From NCBI RefSeq assembly GCF_005222695.1, contig NZ_STGG01000013.1, positions 95,665-159,664 on the forward strand: 64,000 nt of DNA, written 5' to 3'. The notes below the pieces were generated by a model. That model was not told the DNA's origin. It searched no databases and saw only the letters and a program-made list of their open reading frames with translations. Origin of the DNA: Massilia sp. HP4 (GTDB lineage Bacteria; Pseudomonadota; Gammaproteobacteria; Burkholderiales; Burkholderiaceae_D). Below are positions 16,720 through 26,164 of this stretch, piece after piece. Both the position numbers and the translations under genes were made by a program. The first letter of the stretch is position 1, and each line of letters starts with the position of its first letter.

Positions 16720-18039
16720 TCAGTCGTCGCGTTCCAGTCCGTCCGGCCCCAGCATCAACTGCGCCGCCTCGCTCGGCAAGGCCTCCACCGACTTGAGCTT
16801 GCGCGCCATCTGGCGGCTGCGCACCTCGGCGCTTTCGATATTCTTGGCTGCCTTTTCCAGGGCCAGCTTGGTGGTCGCCAGCACGTCGCCGAACTTGGTG
16901 AACTCGGTCTTCACCGCGCCCAGTACCTGCCACACCTCGGATGAGCGCTTCTCCAGCGCCAGGGTGCGGAAGCCCATCTGCAGACTGTTGAGCAGCGCGG
17001 CCAGGGTCGACGGGCCGGCGATCGTCACCCGCAAGGTGCGCTGCAGGTCGTCGGCCAGGCCGGGACGGCGCATCACTTCGGCATACAGGCCCTCGGTGGG
17101 CAGGAACAGGATCGCAAAATCAGTCGTCTGCGGCGGCGACACGTATTTGTCGCAAATGGTGCGCGCTTCCGTACGCACTGCACGTTCCAATTCAGCGCCA
17201 GCACGCGCCACGCCGTCAGCATCGGCCACGTCGGCCGCCGCCAGCAGGCGCTCGTACTGCTCTTTCGGAAACTTGGCGTCGATCGGCAGCCAGAGCGGCG
17301 CACCGCCGTCGACCACGCCCGGCAACTTGATCGCGAATTCGACGCGCGCATTCGATCCCGCCACCGTCTCGACGTTCTTGCCGTACTGGTCGACAGTGAG
17401 CACCTGCTCCAGCAGCATCTCGAGCTGCACCTCGCCCCAGGTGCCGCGGGTCTTGACGTTGGTGAGCACGCGCTTCAGGTCGCCCACGCCGATCGCCAGC
17501 TGCTGCATCTCGCCCAGCCCCTGGTGCACTTTTTCGAGCCGTTCCGACACCTGGCGGAACGATTCGCTCAATCGCGTCTCCAGGGTCGCATGCAGTTTTT
17601 CGTCGACCGTCTGGCGCATCTCTTCCAGGCGCTTCGCGTTGTCGCCCTGCAGGTCGCGGATCTTGGTCTCGAGCGTGTTGCGCACCTCGAGCATGCGCTG
17701 GGCATTCGACTCGGTGAGGTTGCCCAGGGTCTGCTGCAAGGTATCGGCAAAGCGCTTCAGTGCGCGCGCCTGCTCTTCTCGCCCGCTGCTCGAATGCAGC
17801 TGCATCTGCTGGCGCATGCTGTCCAGTTGCTGGACGGTGGCATTGTGATATTGGGCCAGGTGACCGGCCAGTTCCTGGCGGGTCGATTGCGCGCTGGCTT
17901 GCAGCTCTTGCCGCAGCTCGCGCTCCAGGCGCTCGACGTGGTTGCCGTCGCCGTTGCTGCGCATGCGCAGCAGGACAGCAAGCAGCAGGCCGGCCACGAT
18001 GACGAGGCCGGCCAGGATGAGGATGTCGGCGACGGTCAT
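16720..18039 (-). CDS. rmuC: DNA recombination protein RmuC
   Basis: This 439-residue protein has an N-terminal transmembrane anchor (about residues 5-25, [19 protein letters not shown]). A long coiled-coil follows (about 35-190, Gln/Arg/Glu-rich heptads with LERELRQELQ), then the conserved RmuC domain. That domain is related to PD-(D/E)XK nucleases and contains VEFAIKLPG, PIDAKFPKEQY and FLPTEGLYAEVM. RmuC limits inversions at short inverted repeats in E. coli, which is of some interest in a genome carrying palindromic repeat elements. It lies 8 bp downstream of the truncated haemoglobin gene on the same strand, so the two are probably co-transcribed. Confidence 0.93.
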   Translation of the reverse strand: MTVADILILAGLVIVAGLLLAVLLRMRSNGDGNHVERLERELRQELQASAQSTRQELAGHLAQYHNATVQQLDSMRQQMQLHSSSGREEQARALKRFADTLQQTLGNLTESNAQRMLEVRNTLETKIRDLQGDNAKRLEEMRQTVDEKLHATLETRLSESFRQVSERLEKVHQGLGEMQQLAIGVGDLKRVLTNVKTRGTWGEVQLEMLLEQVLTVDQYGKNVETVAGSNARVEFAIKLPGVVDGGAPLWLPIDAKFPKEQYERLLAAADVADADGVARAGAELERAVRTEARTICDKYVSPPQTTDFAILFLPTEGLYAEVMRRPGLADDLQRTLRVTIAGPSTLAALLNSLQMGFRTLALEKRSSEVWQVLGAVKTEFTKFGDVLATTKLALEKAAKNIESAEVRSRQMARKLKSVEALPSEAAQLMLGPDGLERDD

Positions 18040-18047
18040 GGCGGCGC

Positions 18048-18473
18048 TCAGTCAGGTTTGTTGCGCATCCAGTCCGCAGTCTGGAAGAAGGAATTCATCA
18101 TGCGCACGCGCAGCGTGTCGTCGTAGCCCAGGTCTTCCATGGCCCAGGCCATGCAGCGCAACCACTGGTCGCGTTCCGCGCTGCCGATCGCGAACGGCAG
18201 GTGGCGCGCGCGCAGGCGTGGGTGGCCGTAGCGCTCGATGTACAGGTCAGGGCCACCCATCCAGCCGGACAGGAACATGAAGGTCTTCTCGCGCGAGCTG
18301 TCGTTGGGCACCGGATGCATGGCGTGGATGCCGGCGAAATCGGGCTCCAGCTGCATCAGGTCATAGAAGCGGTCGACCAGCGCCCGCAGGCGCTCGCCGC
18401 CGCCCATCATCTCGTACAGGGTCTGGGGTTCGGCCTGTACTTCGTTGCTCGTTTCGGTGTTATGTTCAGACAT
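18048..18473 (-). CDS. Group 2 truncated haemoglobin
   Basis: This 141-residue protein has the bacterial 2-on-2 globin fold. TLYEMMGGGERLRALVDRFYD is the A/B-helix region, FLSGWMGGPDLYIERYGHPRLRARHLPF contains the proximal His and the group II WxGG..Y..HG-P-LR pattern, and the C-terminal helix follows. Such proteins bind oxygen or nitric oxide and are often linked to NO or sulfide detoxification. The start at 18473 (MSEHNTET) is chosen because the longer frame to 18566 would be translated from repeat copy 2; TGGCGGA directly precedes this ATG. The repeat ends only 14 bp from the start codon. It is probably co-transcribed with rmuC. Confidence 0.9.
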   Translation of the reverse strand: MSEHNTETSNEVQAEPQTLYEMMGGGERLRALVDRFYDLMQLEPDFAGIHAMHPVPNDSSREKTFMFLSGWMGGPDLYIERYGHPRLRARHLPFAIGSAERDQWLRCMAWAMEDLGYDDTLRVRMMNSFFQTADWMRNKPD

Positions 18474-18487
18474 TCCGCCATGATAGC

Positions 18488-18612
18488 GTAGGGTCGGCGG
18501 CTTTGCCGCCGACGCGGTGATGGTTGGCCGAAAATTCATCCGGCACGACATCGGCACCGATAACAATCAACGCGTCGGCGGCGAACCGCGGGGCCGCCGA
18601 GGCCAACCTTAC
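18488..18612 (-). repeat. Interspersed inverted-repeat element, copy 2
   Basis: This is a 125 bp copy of the family. The left arm starts GTAGGGTCGGCGGC and the right arm ends CCAACCTTAC. The asymmetric core is inverted relative to copies 1 and 3. The right arm carries an extra GCGGGGCCGCCGAGG-like segment also present in copy 3. It fills the gap between the ybbP-like stop (18629) and the haemoglobin start (18473), so the haemoglobin leader RNA or promoter must involve it. Confidence 0.85.
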
Positions 18613-18628
18613 GGTGTTCACGCCAGCA

Positions 18629-21160
18629 TCAAGCTTCGCGCAAGGTCTGCAACGGCGGCTGGCGCAACACCCCGCGCAGGCCCAGCCAGCCGCCGACGAT
18701 CGCGCACAGCGCGCCGACGCACAGGCCCGCCAGCCACACGCCCGGCTCGAACACCCACGGGAACTTGAACTGGTACGTCGCCAGGGCCCAGCCCAGCGCC
18801 GCCGCGCCGCTCGCCGCCAGCAGGCCCGCCAGGCCGCCGACCAGCACGAACTCGATGCGCTGCGCCTGCGCCAGCTGCTGGCGGGTGGCGCCCAGCGCGC
18901 GCAGCAGGCCGGCCTCGCGCGTGCGCTCGGATTGCGATCCCATCAGCGCCGCGTACAGCACCAGCACGCCCGAGGCGAGCGTGAACAGGAACAGGAACTC
19001 GACTGCCGTCACCACCTGGTCCAGCACGTCCTGCAGCTGTCGGATGATGCCCGAGACGTCGATCACGGTCAGGTTCGGATAGTTGCGGGTCAACGCATTG
19101 CCCAGGTTCGCGCCTTCAGGCGGCACGTGGAAGGCCGTCATATAGGTGGTGGGCGCATCGGCCATCGCCGCCGGATTGATGATGACGAAGAAGTTGGCGC
19201 GCATCGAACCCCACTCGAGCTTGCGCACGCTGGTGATCTTCGCCTCCACGAGCAAGCCGGCCATGTCGAAGCGCATCGTGTCGCCCAACTCGAGGCCCAG
19301 GCGCTCCATGATGCTCTGCTCGACCGAGGCCTCGGCCACGCCGGGACCGTCCTTGAACCACTCGCCCTGCACCACTTCGTTCGCCAGCGGCAGCACCTTG
19401 GTGGTCGACAGGTTGAATTCGCGGTTGGCCAGGCGCCGCGCCTCGCCGTCCTGGAAGGTGTCGCGCGTGATCGGCTTGTCGTTGAGCGCCGTCAGGCGGC
19501 CGCGGATCATCGGGTACAGCACCGGCTCCTTGACGCCGGCCGCCACCAGCTGGCCTTCCACCCCCTGCTTCTGCTCGGGCAGGATGTTGATGACGAAGCG
19601 GTTCGGCGCGTCGGCCGGCGTGGCCAGCTGCCAGGCCGCCATCAGGTCGCCGCGCACCACGGTGAGCAGGAGCAGCGCCATCAGGCCGAGCGCCAGCGAC
19701 ACCACCTGCACCACGGTGGCGCCGGGACGGCGCTGCAGCGAAGTCACGGCGAAACGCCAGGCCTGGTGCCTGAAGGCGCCGCGCATGCGGCGCAGCCCTT
19801 GCAGGCCGAGCCAGGCGACCAGCGCGAAGAAGGCGAAGCCGCCCAGGAAGCCGCCGGCGGTCACCAGCGCCAGGGTCGCGTCGCCCGCCTGCCACAAGAG
19901 CAGCAGGAAGAACACGCCGATGCCGAGGCCATAGGTCGCCAGCGCCGCCGGCTGCGGCGCGCCCTGCTCGCGCCGGATCACGCGGTTGTGCGGCACGTTG
20001 CGCAGCTGGAGGATCGGCGGCAGCGCAAAGCCCACCAGCAGCAGCATGCCGGTGGCCACGCCCTGCAGCGCGGGCAGCATCGATACCGGCGGCAGCGCGG
20101 TCTTGATCAGCGAAGCGATCATCTCGAGCAGCACGAAGTGGGCGCCGAAGCCGACCAGCACCCCGATCGCGCTGCCGAGCAGGCCGATGAATCCGAATTC
20201 GAGCAGGTACAGCACGGTGACCTGGTTCTGGGTCAGGCCCAGGCAGCGCAGCATGGCGCAGGCGTCCAGGTGACGCCCCATGAAGCGGCGCGCCGCCATC
20301 GCCACTGCCACCGCCGCCAGCATCGCCGACAACAGGCCCACCAGCGACAGGAACAGGCCGGCGCGGTCGAGCGTGGCGCGCATCTCGGGACGGCCGTTTT
20401 CCAGCGTCTCGATGCGCACGCCCTTGATATTGTTGTCGCGGATCTGGGCGCGTATCCACTGTTCGTAGTCGCGCACCGCGGCCATGTCGTTGGCGTCTTT
20501 TGACGCGACCATCAGGCGGAAGCTCACGCGCGCGAAGTCGTCGACCAGGCCCGTGGCCTGCAGGTCTTCCAGCGCCAGCATCACGCGCGGCGCGAAGTTG
20601 GCGAACGAGGCGCCCTTATCGGGCTCGGTCGCGATCAGCTGGGCGATGCGGAACTGGCTGTTGCCCAGGGTGAGCATGGCGCCGACTTCGGTGTGCAGCT
20701 GCGGCAGCAGGCCGGGATCGACCCAGACCGTGCCGCGCGCCGGCACCTCGCGCGTGGGCTGGCCTTGCGCGCCGCCGGCAGCGACCGGGTCGGTCGTGAT
20801 GCTCACCTGGCCGCGCAGCGGATAGCCTGGCGAGACGGCCTTGATCGACGACAGCTGGGCCAGCGAGTCGTCGCCCTCGCCGGCTTGCGCCATGCTCGGG
20901 AAGGTGACGGTATCGGCCAGCACCAGGCCGCGCCTCTGCGCTTCGGCGCGCCATTCCTGGCGTACCGGATCGTCGGTGTTGACCAGCAGGTCGGCGCCGA
21001 GCAGCTGGTGGGCGTCGCGGTCCATGCCCGCCCGCATGCGGTCGATGAAGAAGCCGACCGAGGTCAAGGCCGCGACCGCGACGATCAGCGCCACCAGCAG
21101 GAAGCGCAGCTCACCGGCGCGCCAGTCGCGCGCCGTCATGCGAAGAGCCTGGACGAACAT
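18629..21160 (-). CDS. FtsX/MacB-type ABC transporter permease (YbbP-like)
   Basis: This 843-residue inner-membrane protein has a first transmembrane helix near residues 18-40 (LRFLLVALIVAVAALTSVG) and a large periplasmic domain. A first set of helices lies around residues 260-420 (LFLSLVGLLSAMLAAVAVAMA and later) and a second MacB/FtsX permease core near the C-terminus (AVEFLFLFTLASGVLVLYAAL). This duplicated layout and size match YbbP, the partner of ATPase YbbA; such systems are linked to export or extraction of lipids or lipoproteins rather than import. No ATPase gene is adjacent: the upstream gene is adenine deaminase, 28 bp away, and the downstream neighbour is a repeat. The ATPase is presumably encoded elsewhere. 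Confidence 0.85.
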   Translation of the reverse strand: MFVQALRMTARDWRAGELRFLLVALIVAVAALTSVGFFIDRMRAGMDRDAHQLLGADLLVNTDDPVRQEWRAEAQRRGLVLADTVTFPSMAQAGEGDDSLAQLSSIKAVSPGYPLRGQVSITTDPVAAGGAQGQPTREVPARGTVWVDPGLLPQLHTEVGAMLTLGNSQFRIAQLIATEPDKGASFANFAPRVMLALEDLQATGLVDDFARVSFRLMVASKDANDMAAVRDYEQWIRAQIRDNNIKGVRIETLENGRPEMRATLDRAGLFLSLVGLLSAMLAAVAVAMAARRFMGRHLDACAMLRCLGLTQNQVTVLYLLEFGFIGLLGSAIGVLVGFGAHFVLLEMIASLIKTALPPVSMLPALQGVATGMLLLVGFALPPILQLRNVPHNRVIRREQGAPQPAALATYGLGIGVFFLLLLWQAGDATLALVTAGGFLGGFAFFALVAWLGLQGLRRMRGAFRHQAWRFAVTSLQRRPGATVVQVVSLALGLMALLLLTVVRGDLMAAWQLATPADAPNRFVINILPEQKQGVEGQLVAAGVKEPVLYPMIRGRLTALNDKPITRDTFQDGEARRLANREFNLSTTKVLPLANEVVQGEWFKDGPGVAEASVEQSIMERLGLELGDTMRFDMAGLLVEAKITSVRKLEWGSMRANFFVIINPAAMADAPTTYMTAFHVPPEGANLGNALTRNYPNLTVIDVSGIIRQLQDVLDQVVTAVEFLFLFTLASGVLVLYAALMGSQSERTREAGLLRALGATRQQLAQAQRIEFVLVGGLAGLLAASGAAALGWALATYQFKFPWVFEPGVWLAGLCVGALCAIVGGWLGLRGVLRQPPLQTLREA

Positions 21161-21188
21161 GGAGTCGATCCCCTCTATGAGTTATCAG

Positions 21189-22735
<1,547 letters not shown>

Positions 22736-24658
22736 ATGAGCATCTTTGAAAACTACGCGGCCCGATACGAGCGTACCCGGGAAGAAGAATACTCCCTCGC
22801 CGAATTTCTCCAGCTATGCAAGAAAGACCCGCTGACCTATGCCAGCGCACCTGAACGCATGCTGGCCGCGATCGGCGAACCGACCCTGGTCGATACCCGC
22901 CTCGATCCCCGCCTGTCGCGCATCTTCGCCAACAAGGTGATCAAGATCTATCCGGCCTTCCGCGAGTTCTACGGCATGGAAGAAGTGATCGAACAGGTGG
23001 TGTCCTATTTCCGCCATGCGGCGCAGGGGCTCGAAGAACGCAAGCAGATCCTGTATCTGCTCGGCCCGGTCGGCGGCGGTAAATCGTCGATCGCCGAAAA
23101 ACTGAAAAGCCTGATGGAACTCGTGCCCTTTTATGCGATCAAGGGTTCGCCGGTGAACGAATCGCCGCTGGGCCTGTTCAGCGAAGAAGAAGACGGCACC
23201 ATCCTCGAAGAAGACTACGGCATTGCGCGCCGCTACCTGCGCGCCATCCCGAGTCCGTGGGCCGTCAAGCGCCTGCATGAATACGGCGGCGACATCAATA
23301 AATTCCGTGTGGTGAAGCGCTATCCGTCGATTTTGAAACAGATCGCCATTTCCAAGACCGAACCGGGCGACGAAAACAACCAGGATATTTCTTCGCTGGT
23401 CGGCAAGGTCGATATCCGCAAGCTCGAAGACTTTCCACAAGACGATCCGGACGCCTACAGCTATTCCGGCGGCCTGTGCCTGGCGAACCAGGGCCTGATG
23501 GAGTTCGTCGAGATGTTCAAGGCGCCGATCAAGGTGCTGCATCCACTGCTCACGGCCACGCAAGAGGGCAACTACAAGGGCACCGAAGGCTTCGGCGCGA
23601 TTCCCTTCGACGGCATCGTGCTGGCGCACTCGAACGAATCCGAATGGAAGACCTTCCGCAATAACCGCAATAACGAGGCATTCCTCGACCGCATCTATAT
23701 CGTGAAAGTGCCGTATTGCCTGCGCGTGTCCGACGAAGTGCAGATCTACGACAAGTTGCTGCGTAATTCCTCGCTCGACAAGGCGCCGTGCGCGCCCGGC
23801 ACCCTGCGCATGATGTCGCAATTCGCCGTACTGTCGCGCCTGAAGGATCCCGAGAACTCGAGCATCTTCTCCAAGATGCTGGTCTACGATGGCGACAACC
23901 TCAAGGACACCGATCCCAAGGCCAAATCGCTGCACGAATATGTCGACTATGCCGGCGTGGACGAAGGCATGAACGGCCTGTCGACCCGCTTCGCCTTCAA
24001 GATCCTGTCCAAGGTCTTCAACTTCGACAATACCGAGGTCGCGGCCAATCCGGTCCACCTGCTGTATGTGCTCGAACAGCAGATCGAGCGCGAGCAATTC
24101 CCGCCAGAGACAGAACAGCGCTATCTGTCGTATATCAAGGAACACCTGGCGCAGCGCTACGTCGATTTCATCGGCAAGGAGATCCAGACTGCCTACCTGG
24201 AAAGCTATTCCGAGTATGGCCAGAATATCTTCGACCGCTACGTGACCTTCGCCGACTTCTGGATCCAGGACCAGGAATTCCGCGATCCCGATACCGGCGA
24301 GAGCTTCGATCGCGAATCGTTGAATTCCGAGCTGGAAAAGATCGAGAAGCCGGCCGGCATCTCGAATCCCAAGGACTTCCGCAACGAGATCGTCAACTTC
24401 AGCCTCAGGGCGCGGGCCACCAATGCCGGCAAGAATCCGGCCTGGACCAGCTACGAGAAGTTCCGCAGCGTAATCGAGAAGAAGATGTTCTCGAATACCG
24501 AGGAACTTTTGCCGGTGATTTCCTTCAATGCAAAAGCGAGTGCCGAGGATGCGAACAAGCATGCCGACTTCGTCGCCCGCATGGTAGAGAAAGGCTATAC
24601 ACCAAAGCAGGTACGTCTGTTGTGCGAATGGTATCTGCGCGTGCGCAAATCGTCGTAA
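22736..24658 (+). CDS. prkA: PrkA family serine protein kinase
   Basis: This 640-residue protein has an N-terminal AAA+ domain with a Walker A loop at residues 110-117 (GPVGGGKSS) and the PrkA-type C-terminal kinase-like region. Conserved PrkA stretches include KGSPVNESPLGLF, YPSILKQIAISKTEPGDEN and GLVEF-like GLMEFVEMFK. ATG 22736, preceded by AAAGGAACTTCA, gives the family length; an upstream GTG/ATG extension is not needed. The E. coli relative YeaG works with YeaH in nutrient-stress responses, and Bacillus PrkA affects sporulation, possibly as a protease. It is the first gene of the prkA-yeaH-spoVR cluster on the plus strand, a set conserved in many proteobacteria. Confidence 0.95.
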   Translation: MSIFENYAARYERTREEEYSLAEFLQLCKKDPLTYASAPERMLAAIGEPTLVDTRLDPRLSRIFANKVIKIYPAFREFYGMEEVIEQVVSYFRHAAQGLEERKQILYLLGPVGGGKSSIAEKLKSLMELVPFYAIKGSPVNESPLGLFSEEEDGTILEEDYGIARRYLRAIPSPWAVKRLHEYGGDINKFRVVKRYPSILKQIAISKTEPGDENNQDISSLVGKVDIRKLEDFPQDDPDAYSYSGGLCLANQGLMEFVEMFKAPIKVLHPLLTATQEGNYKGTEGFGAIPFDGIVLAHSNESEWKTFRNNRNNEAFLDRIYIVKVPYCLRVSDEVQIYDKLLRNSSLDKAPCAPGTLRMMSQFAVLSRLKDPENSSIFSKMLVYDGDNLKDTDPKAKSLHEYVDYAGVDEGMNGLSTRFAFKILSKVFNFDNTEVAANPVHLLYVLEQQIEREQFPPETEQRYLSYIKEHLAQRYVDFIGKEIQTAYLESYSEYGQNIFDRYVTFADFWIQDQEFRDPDTGESFDRESLNSELEKIEKPAGISNPKDFRNEIVNFSLRARATNAGKNPAWTSYEKFRSVIEKKMFSNTEELLPVISFNAKASAEDANKHADFVARMVEKGYTPKQVRLLCEWYLRVRKSS

Positions 24659-24848
24659 TGGCAGCCCATGCGCGTTGCCGGCTGGCCGCAGGCCGCCACC
24701 GGCGATGTGCAAACGCTGCGCGTGCGCCGCACGCTCGTTCGCGCAGCGTATTAAGATAGAGGTGTCGCCGCCTGACGACGACACCAGAGCGCGAGCGGTA
24801 GATCGTGTGCCGACAGTTCCGCGCTTATATATGAGCAGGAGGCCTGTT

Positions 24849-26120
24849 TTGACTTACCTCATCGACCGTCGCTTGCAGGGCAAGAACAAGTCAGCGGTCA
24901 ACCGCGAACGCTTCCTGCGCCGCTACAAGGCGCAGATCAAGGATGCGGTCGGCCGCGCGATCAAGGGCCGCTCGATCACCGACATCGAGAACGGCGAAAA
25001 GGTCACCATTCCCGTCAAGGACGTGAGTGAACCCCATTTCGGCCACGCCCATGGCGGCGTGTATGAAACCGTCAACCCCGGCAATACCGAATATCAAAAG
25101 GGCGACCAGTTCAATCGCCCACGCGGTGGCGCCGGCGGCGCCGGGCGCGGTCGCGCCGGCAATAGCGAACAGACCGTCGAAGACGACTTCATCTTCGAGC
25201 TGTCGCGCGAAGAATTCATGAATTATTTCTTCGAGGATCTTGAGCTGCCGAATATGGTCAAGACGCAGCTGAGCCAGACCATCGAATACAAGAACCAGCG
25301 CGCCGGCTACAACGTGTCCGGCACGCCGTCGAATATCCACGTGCTGCGCTCGCTGCGCGGGGCATTGGGACGCCGCATTGCCATCGGCGGCCCCGCGCGG
25401 CGCGAATTGGCGGATGCCGAAGAAGCGCTGCAGGCGCTGCTCGACGACGGCGCACCGTCGGATGATGAGGGGGTGATCGAACTGAAGGACCGCATCCACC
25501 ACCTGCACATCCGCCTCAACGCCATTCCATTCATCGATCCGTTCGACCTGCGTTATGCAAACCGGATCAAGGTGCCCAAGCCCAGCACCCAGGCCGTGAT
25601 GTTCTGCATCATGGACGTGTCGGGCTCGATGGACGAGACGCGCAAGGACACGGCCAAGCGCTTCTTTATCCTGCTCTATCTCTTCTTGAAGCGGGTCTAC
25701 GAAAAAATCGACGTCGTGTTCATCCGCCACCATACGGCGGCGGCCGAGGTCGACGAGAACGAGTTCTTCCATTCACGCGAGTCGGGCGGCACGGTCGTGT
25801 CCTCGGCCCTGCACCTGCTGCAAAAAGTGATCACCGAGCGCTACGGCAGCGCCGACTGGAACGCCTATGTGGCGCAAGCCTCGGATGGCGACAACTGGGA
25901 CAACGACTCGGTGCTGTGCAAGCAGATCCTCAGCAGCGCGATCATGCCGCGCGTGCAGTATTACACCTATGTCGAGATCACCGATGGCCCGCCGCAGAAC
26001 CTGTGGGAACAATACTGCGACGTCGCCGCCCAGCACCGCAATTTCGCGATGCAAAAGATCGTGACCCCGGCCGACATCTACCCGGTATTCCGGGAACTGT
26101 TCAAGAAGCAGGCCAAATGA
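24849..26120 (+). CDS. yeaH: YeaH/YhbH family protein (DUF444, von Willebrand A-like)
   Basis: This 423-residue protein starts MTYLIDRRLQGKNKSAVNRERF, close to the E. coli YeaH N-terminus. The start is TTG 24849: an exact AGGAGG lies six bases upstream (24837-24842), whereas the in-frame ATG at 24831 would put that ribosome binding site inside the gene. The middle has a Gly-rich linker and the C-terminal half a VWA-like domain with the MIDAS-type motif MDVSGSMDE, followed by KRFFILLYLFL and YVEITDGPPQ. The family forms a functional unit with the PrkA kinase and SpoVR. The gene follows prkA after 190 bp without a visible terminator and precedes spoVR by 44 bp. Confidence 0.93.
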   Translation: MTYLIDRRLQGKNKSAVNRERFLRRYKAQIKDAVGRAIKGRSITDIENGEKVTIPVKDVSEPHFGHAHGGVYETVNPGNTEYQKGDQFNRPRGGAGGAGRGRAGNSEQTVEDDFIFELSREEFMNYFFEDLELPNMVKTQLSQTIEYKNQRAGYNVSGTPSNIHVLRSLRGALGRRIAIGGPARRELADAEEALQALLDDGAPSDDEGVIELKDRIHHLHIRLNAIPFIDPFDLRYANRIKVPKPSTQAVMFCIMDVSGSMDETRKDTAKRFFILLYLFLKRVYEKIDVVFIRHHTAAAEVDENEFFHSRESGGTVVSSALHLLQKVITERYGSADWNAYVAQASDGDNWDNDSVLCKQILSSAIMPRVQYYTYVEITDGPPQNLWEQYCDVAAQHRNFAMQKIVTPADIYPVFRELFKKQAK

Positions 26121-26164
26121 CCTGCGGCTGAGGGACGCCACCTGCAGACAATAGCGAGGCGCAT

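Noticed and set aside
18474..18566. Longer haemoglobin start at 18566
   Set aside because: The extra codons are translated from repeat copy 2 and are not globin sequence.
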